From Pestalotiopsis fici W106-1 (Eukaryota; Ascomycota; Sordariomycetes; Amphisphaeriales; Sporocadaceae), in assembly GCF_000516985.1 (NCBI RefSeq), contig NW_006917100.1:62001-126000 (forward strand): DNA of 64,000 nucleotides. The letters are read 5' to 3'. Numbering within the stretch: the stretch's first letter is position 1; every line of letters starts with the position of its first letter. The notes under the pieces were generated by a model. The model was not told where the DNA came from, searched no databases, and worked only from the letters and a program-made list of their open reading frames with translations. Below are positions 58,392 through 64,000 of this stretch, piece by piece. The translations under genes and the position numbers were made by a program.

Positions 58392-61300
58392 ATGTTGCTT
58401 TGGCTACACCTCTATCTCTGGCTTTGCCTCTCGCTTTTTTTGAAATCCACTTCTGCCCAAACATGCAGTTCATCGAGCCCCTGCGCTGAGGGATGTTGTA
58501 ATAAATGGGGTAATTGTGGCTTTGGGCCCGACTGTGAGTCTGATATAGCCGGCCCAGCCTCATGAGATAAATGCTGACCATCACAACTACGTGTTTAGAC
58601 TGTGGCCATGACTGCATATCAGACTGTGGCCGCAAATCACAGTGCAACCCTGGATATGGCGCTAAATGGTCACAGAAAGACAAGTGCCCGTTGAATGTTT
58701 GCTGCTCAAAACATGGCTATTGTGGTGTAAGTTCATAGAGCTTCATGGATTTACCATCTGTCACATTCAAGGCCCTCAGCTAAGATCAGTCAGACTACTA
58801 AGCTGTTTTGTGGGGACAAGAAAGTCTCTCACAAGACATGTTCCAAAACCAATGGAAACACGCGCATTATCGGTTACTTTGAAGGCTGGGCAAGTAACCG
58901 GCCATGTAATGTTTTCTGGCCTGAGCAGATACCCGTTGGGCTCTATACACATATCAATTTCGCCTTTGCAACCATCGACCCTGTCAGCTTCAAAGTACTC
59001 CCTGTGTCTGACAACGACGTCGCTTTGTACAAGCGGCTCACGCACCTGAAGCAAAAGGACCCAGACCTGCGTGTGTTCATTGCTATAGGTGGCTGGACCT
59101 TCAATGACCCTGGTCCTACCGCGACAACTTTCTCCGATTTGGCTGCATCTGTGCCACGACAGAAGGCCTTCATTGAATCATTAGTGTCTTTCATGTCGAC
59201 CTATGGATTTGATGGTGTTGACCTCGACTGGGAATATCCTGCAGCCAAAGACCGATCGGGCCGGGAGGTTGACTTTTCAAACTTCCCCAAATTCATGAGT
59301 CGTCTCAAGTCCGCACTAGACACAGCCAAAAAAGGCATATCCATTACACTCCCTGCTTCCTACTGGTACCTACAAAACTTTGATATCGTCGAGTTGGCCA
59401 AGTCAGTTAGTTGGTTTAACATCATGTCGTATGATCTCCACGGTACCTGGGATAAAGGCAATGAATGGACCGGTGCATATCTCAACGCGCACACCAATCT
59501 AACGGAAATTGACCAGGCTCTTGATCTACTCTGGAGAAATAATATCAGTCCGGACAAGGTGGTGATGGGCTTGGGCTTCTATGGCCGCGCGTTCACAACC
59601 ACCAGCCCATCGTGCCTTGAGCCTGGCTGTACATATGAGTCAGGCGCCACAAAGGGGAAGTGTAGCAGAGAAGTCGGGATTCTTTTGAACTCGGAAATTG
59701 ACGATCTTGTCAAGGAGCATGGAGTGAAACCGAAGCTATACAAAAAAGAAGCCGTAAAAGTGGCCTCCTGGGGCAATCCTACGCAGTGGGTGGCTTTCGA
59801 CGATGAGGAGACATTTCAGCTCAAGTCAGAATACGCACAGAGCCGTTGTTTGGGAGGTTTGATGGTGTGGGCCATCAGTCATGATACCAAAGACTCCAAG
59901 TACAACAAGGCTCTAGCAAAGGTCGCAAACCGCAAAATCAAGGCGCTGTCCATCAGAGACGGTTCGGATGCTCCGTACTCGTTTGTTGACATCCCCAATG
60001 ACCAGTGCAAGTGGACCAATTGCAACGAGGGATGTCCGTCTGGCTGGGTGCTTATGACGCGTGAGGACCCAGGGAAGCGTGGCAAGGAGTACATGTTTGA
60101 TCAGACAGGTTGTGGCGGCATCGGTTCACACGCATTTTGCTGCCCTCCAGGCCAGAAACTGCCGACCTGTGGGTGGTATACCCACCACAATGGGAAGGTA
60201 AGCGACTTCCGATGTCATTTCTCTCCCTTTCCGAGTTGTCTTATGAGCAAGCATTGCCAAAATTGGTGCTGCAAAACAGCATACTCAGACAAATTGCTCA
60301 AAAGAGCTGCTTCAAAACTCATTTATCTACCCGAATAGGCAATTGCTAACAGATGCTGTTGTAGTGCGACGGTACCTGTCCTAAAGGTATGGGCTACGTC
60401 GGTTCCAACAATATGTATTGTAACAACGGCGGATTCCAGGCTGCCTGCTGTACTCAAGATACCAAGAGTATCAAGCTGTACACGCTCTGCGAGTTGGGTG
60501 CATTCCCCTTTTGCGACACCCAAACAGGGTGTCCTTCAAAGTCTGGAGATCAGTCCAGAAAGACACTTCTGACCTCATCATCTACTGGAATGGGCGGTGC
60601 CGAGGTGTGTCTTAAGGGTGAGTATACACAAGTTCCACATTTATACATTGCTTCCTACCATTACGAGTGGATCATTATCTAAGAAATGTCTCAACAGCTG
60701 GAGGAGGCTGGCCGGGAGGATACAGCCGCGGTGGAGAGCGCAAGTTCTGCTGCGATACGAGCAACAAGAAGATGACCTTCTCCGATTGCGAATGGTACTC
60801 GGGCCTGGGTTTTGGTCCTGCAGATGGTGGCGATGATTTCTGTCGGCCTAACTGTCCGAATAATCGGGTTCGTGTGGCAATGGATACGGGGGCTAAAGAG
60901 TGTTCCGGCGGCGGCAAAGCCAGCTGCTGCTTGCCAAACTATAGCGACACAATCGAAGTAGAAAACGACAAACTCGGGGTGTGGCGTGACGAACTGAAGC
61001 GCTGGCTTAATGATCCGACATGCGCTAAACCAGGCGCCATCATCAGCAGGAGATACAATCACGCCAACTCCAATTCCCAGAGTTTGTTCAGGAGAGCGAC
61101 CAACCCAGGAGAAGCCAAAACCGAGAGTCTCCTGCTTGCCCTGGTCACCAAGGTCGGCACGCAAGCCATGCTTGAAGCCATGGAGAAGGTCTGGAATGAC
61201 GGCACAGGGAACAAGTTTCCGCACTTCAAGATGCCCGGGTTTCGTGATTACATAACAAATCTTCCTAATTACGGCACCGAAGGCCCCATGGAGCTCTGCC

Positions 61301-62701
61301 ACGACATCATGTGCAGCCCATATTACTGGGATGCCCGGGCAAGTAAGGGCAAGACCAAGACGGTCGACTGTGTGGATGGCATCTGCACCAGTATAGACAG
61401 CTGCGATCTCGATGAGACGGATGCTGGCGTTGCCAAGCGCAATGTCAACGCAGAGCTTGATGGAGCAAAATACAGAGATATTGAATGGATGTATCGTGGA
61501 GGCAACAACGCTCATGATGCACAACTTGACGAAAATGGGGCACTCATATCTCCAAACATGAGGCGCTTCATGAATTTGGAGAAAAGGATCACAGGAGCGA
61601 GGCCATTTACTGCTTCTCTTACTTCCCCCTCAGGTGAACGAGCGGCTATCATCATCACTTTGCCTGGTGTAAGTTGCATTCATACAACTCGCTTTTTTTT
61701 TCTTTCGATTTCCTAGTTTCCGACTCTACTGCCCGTCATACGCAGTAAATTATCTTTACTAATCATGTGATCCAACAGTACTACAACTTCGATGATTACC
61801 CGTCCGATGATCCGTTGATGGATGAGGTGGTCGACTTTGCGAGCAGAGGCGACTGTACAAACACCCGTATTATCCATCTGTCACTTCCCAACGGCGAAAC
61901 GTTCCAGATTGAACATCTTTTTGACGGCAACGTGATGGCCAGGTTCATGTCTGATGCTGCCGCTGGACGGTAAGTTGCAAACTGAGATTGCCGACCATTA
62001 TTGAGAGTCAAGCACCAACTGACTGCAATGATGCTAGCCTCCGAAGTGGTGCCGTCGCCCGGGCCGGTCCCGTGAGCATCAGCTTCTTTAGACAAGCACG
62101 GACAATGCCACTACTTCCCAACGCGCCTCCGCTGCCAGGTGGTGCAGACTACAGCAGCCTCTATCCCCGCGTCATGGATTGTCTGGGTAGTTTTACTAAC
62201 ACTGAGACGTTCGTGGGCGCACATAGGGACATTAATGCCGTAAAGACGAATTTGATGCGGGGGCACAACCCCATCGCTACATCAAGGTGGCAAAGATTGG
62301 CGACCAACGCAGCCGCACCGGAATATGTCCTCCTGCGTCTTCGTGCCAGCATTGGAGTTATTCGGTATCTCAACCACCGTGGTACACCCAATATAAATGG
62401 ACGTCTAGCCATCATCATCAACAACGTCGGCATCCAGTGGGACCATGGTGCAGCGACGTGGAACGCGGCCAATCCGAACAACCGTGTGGCGATTGGCGAC
62501 CTCTGGCGCGAGTGGGCGCCCGACTTCTTCGCCTACCTTGTTTTGCACACACAAAATTTTGTCCGCAATGGTATCACGCAGATGCGCAATTATTGGGGTG
62601 TCTCAACCAGTCCGCTGACTGACCAAGTGCTCGAGATTTTACGGGACTTGGAGGACCAGTTGGGCGATCTAGAGATCAATACGGATGATTTTGACACATA
62701 G
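58392..62701 (+). CDS. Subgroup C (killer-toxin-like) GH18 chitinase with CBM18 modules
   Basis: A 1,250-residue secreted protein in seven exons: 58392-58533, 58599-58726, 58794-60197, 60365-60617, 60698-61668, 61779-61969 and 62038-62701; all phases agree. A signal peptide is followed by cysteine-rich hevein-type (CBM18) sequence across the first three exons (CAEGCCNKWGNCG, CPLNVCCSKHGYCG). The GH18 domain runs from RIIGYFEGW to LGGLMVWAISHD. The catalytic motif is FDGVDLDWEYP with the acid Glu237 in place, so it should cleave chitin. The C-terminal 600 residues are cysteine-rich in their first part (CPSGWVLM, FCCPPG, NMYCNNGGFQAACC). This is the layout of fungal subgroup C chitinases, which resemble the alpha/beta subunit of the yeast killer toxin zymocin. 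The role is presumably cell-wall attack on other fungi or self-remodelling. No LysM is present in the chitinase itself; the neighbour supplies it. Confidence 0.9.
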
Positions 62702-62783
62702 GCTCTCTTGTACTTCTTTTATTTCGTGAAACTAAAGCTGCATAGCCTCAAACAAGATAGCTGTCAGAACTTCAAGCTCGCCG

Positions 62784-63446
62784 TCAACTAAGCTCCCCAT
62801 TCCACGTGGTGACATGCAGTCCGCCAATCGTCTTGGGCGCCAAACTTGCCAGATCACGAACATTCAGTTGGTCCCACAGCTCCAACATGCTTCTGGTGGT
62901 CATTTTCATCCAGCCGAAATACCTCTGTCCCCCCATACGGTTGTTTTTAGGCGTATAGTTTGCTGCCACATAATCGCCTTGCACACACTTGACCCAGAAT
63001 TCCGGGTTCACTGCTCGGCCTGCGTCCTGCAAGACTTCAGAGTCGGCCAGGAGGAAATATCCACACTGGTGTGGCCTGAAAGCGCCATGATCATCCTCTA
63101 CAGAACGCAAAAACAACTCGCGGAGATCGTCCATTGGCTTGTCCTGAAGCAGGGTGATATCCGAATGGGTGTCCAATCGAAACAACGCTTGTAGAGTCTC
63201 TGCCATCTGTCTTTGCTCGTCATTCTCTTCGTCGTCCTGGTGGGCTTGTAGCTCCTCTGCAATCTGGGCCTGGATATTGTCCAGAAGCGCAAGCCAGCTT
63301 TCATCGGACGATCCGCCGTATTCCGTGCGGTAGATGGTAAATCCCCAATTGAGGTAATCCGGGGTCGCGTCAGGCAAGTCAGGCGCCAATTCGCCGTCGT
63401 CCGTTATGCGCTGCAAGCCGCTGAGGATGCTCTCTAGCATTGCCAT
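62784..63446 (-). CDS. Uncharacterised conserved fungal protein
   Basis: A 220-residue intronless protein beginning MAMLESILSGLQ. It contains NWGFTIYRTEYGGSSDESWLALL, then LFRLDTHSD, FLLADSEVLQD, FWVKCVQGDYVAANY and GGQRYFGWMKMTTRSMLELW. I recognise this set of motifs from a widespread family of hypothetical filamentous-fungal proteins with no assigned function. There is no signal peptide or membrane helix, so it is probably cytoplasmic. The composition is acidic, with a glutamine/glutamate-rich stretch (DDEENDEQRQ). It converges on the chitinase with about 80 bases between stop codons, so the 3' ends of the transcripts probably overlap. Confidence 0.75.
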   Translation of the reverse strand: MAMLESILSGLQRITDDGELAPDLPDATPDYLNWGFTIYRTEYGGSSDESWLALLDNIQAQIAEELQAHQDDEENDEQRQMAETLQALFRLDTHSDITLLQDKPMDDLRELFLRSVEDDHGAFRPHQCGYFLLADSEVLQDAGRAVNPEFWVKCVQGDYVAANYTPKNNRMGGQRYFGWMKMTTRSMLELWDQLNVRDLASLAPKTIGGLHVTTWNGELS

Positions 63447-64000
63447 TCTTGATCTTGTAGCTCGCTGTGCCGTCCTTGGTAGTACGTGTTCTCGGCCTGT
63501 AGTGTTATTTTCGGTTCAATCGGGGAAAATATTGCGTCCCAGGCCTTTAAGTCAACGGACAAGTATTGCTGACTGAGTCACAAAAAGAAATGAAATAATC
63601 ATGTGGATGAAAAGGGTGATGCGGTCAGGCGAGAGGACGTTGGCTTGGCAGCTTACGGCGTAAGTTCAAGGTTAAATACCCAGGAAGTCAGGAACCAGGT
63701 CCAAGTCAGATGCGGGGATTTTATGTGCGACACATCAAATATTTGTTTGGCACAGTGCGAAGGGACAACTGAAACAATGTCTCTCGTATATGCCAAGAAG
63801 TATAAGGTTCCATAGCCATGCAACGTGCATAGCTGCTTGGATGTGAGTTGCTATTTCTGGTGTTTGTCCTCTATTTTCCGCAAACAGCGTAATACTCGAC
63901 GTACGACCATGAATGAAACCTCATACAATAAATGCTCTCCCTCCGCGAATGTAACTTTGTATCTCGGCTCCATAGTCGAAAACGTTGTGGGCATTGGGAT
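63447..64000. other. Right-edge intergenic region
   Basis: About 550 bases with no supported feature. Confidence 0.5.

Overview
The window is nuclear DNA of a filamentous ascomycete, most likely a sordariomycete and plausibly Hypocreales. Almost every gene has short introns (about 50-110 bp) with GT..AG ends and CTAAC/CTGAC-like branch sites. The families are typical of Pezizomycotina: a SAT4-type rhodopsin-domain membrane protein, a class II hydrophobin, HET-domain genes, a killer-toxin-like subgroup C chitinase beside a LysM protein, GH30 and GH76 enzymes, and P450s. A 100-N scaffold gap lies at 44280-44379. Exon borders were worked out by hand from splice signals and frame; each complete multi-exon model below has a CDS length divisible by three.

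Left part (1-25 kb): the C-terminal part of a rhodopsin-domain protein, an F-box-like protein without a visible F-box, a flavin reductase with a C-terminal zinc ribbon, a glycosyltransferase with a long acidic leader, two MFS transporters (DHA1-like and DHA2-like) and a cytochrome P450. The run from glycosyltransferase to P450 (7.9-18.0 kb) could be a small specialised-metabolism cluster, but no backbone synthase is present. Two secreted or surface carbohydrate enzymes follow: GH30, and GH76 with a GPI-type tail.

Middle (25-38 kb): mainly conserved genes. They are a DUF4385 protein, a GRF-like zinc-ribbon protein, a mitochondrial complex I subunit of the NDUFA11/21.3 kDa type, a divergently transcribed UBP2-type deubiquitinase with two GC-AG introns, an EFM3/EEF2KMT-like elongation-factor methyltransferase, and a glycine-rich class II hydrophobin.

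Right part (38-64 kb): gene-poor and decayed. A HET-domain gene, a GMC oxidoreductase and the front half of a P450 all carry in-frame stops. Four of the five stops are of the kind a single CpA-to-TpA change makes, as in repeat-induced point mutation (RIP). An intact FAD monooxygenase and a small secreted cysteine-rich protein lie among them. The last 9 kb holds an intact LysM protein and a 1,250-residue chitinase transcribed divergently, then an uncharacterised fungal protein; the first two form the known chitin-related pairing of subgroup C chitinase loci.
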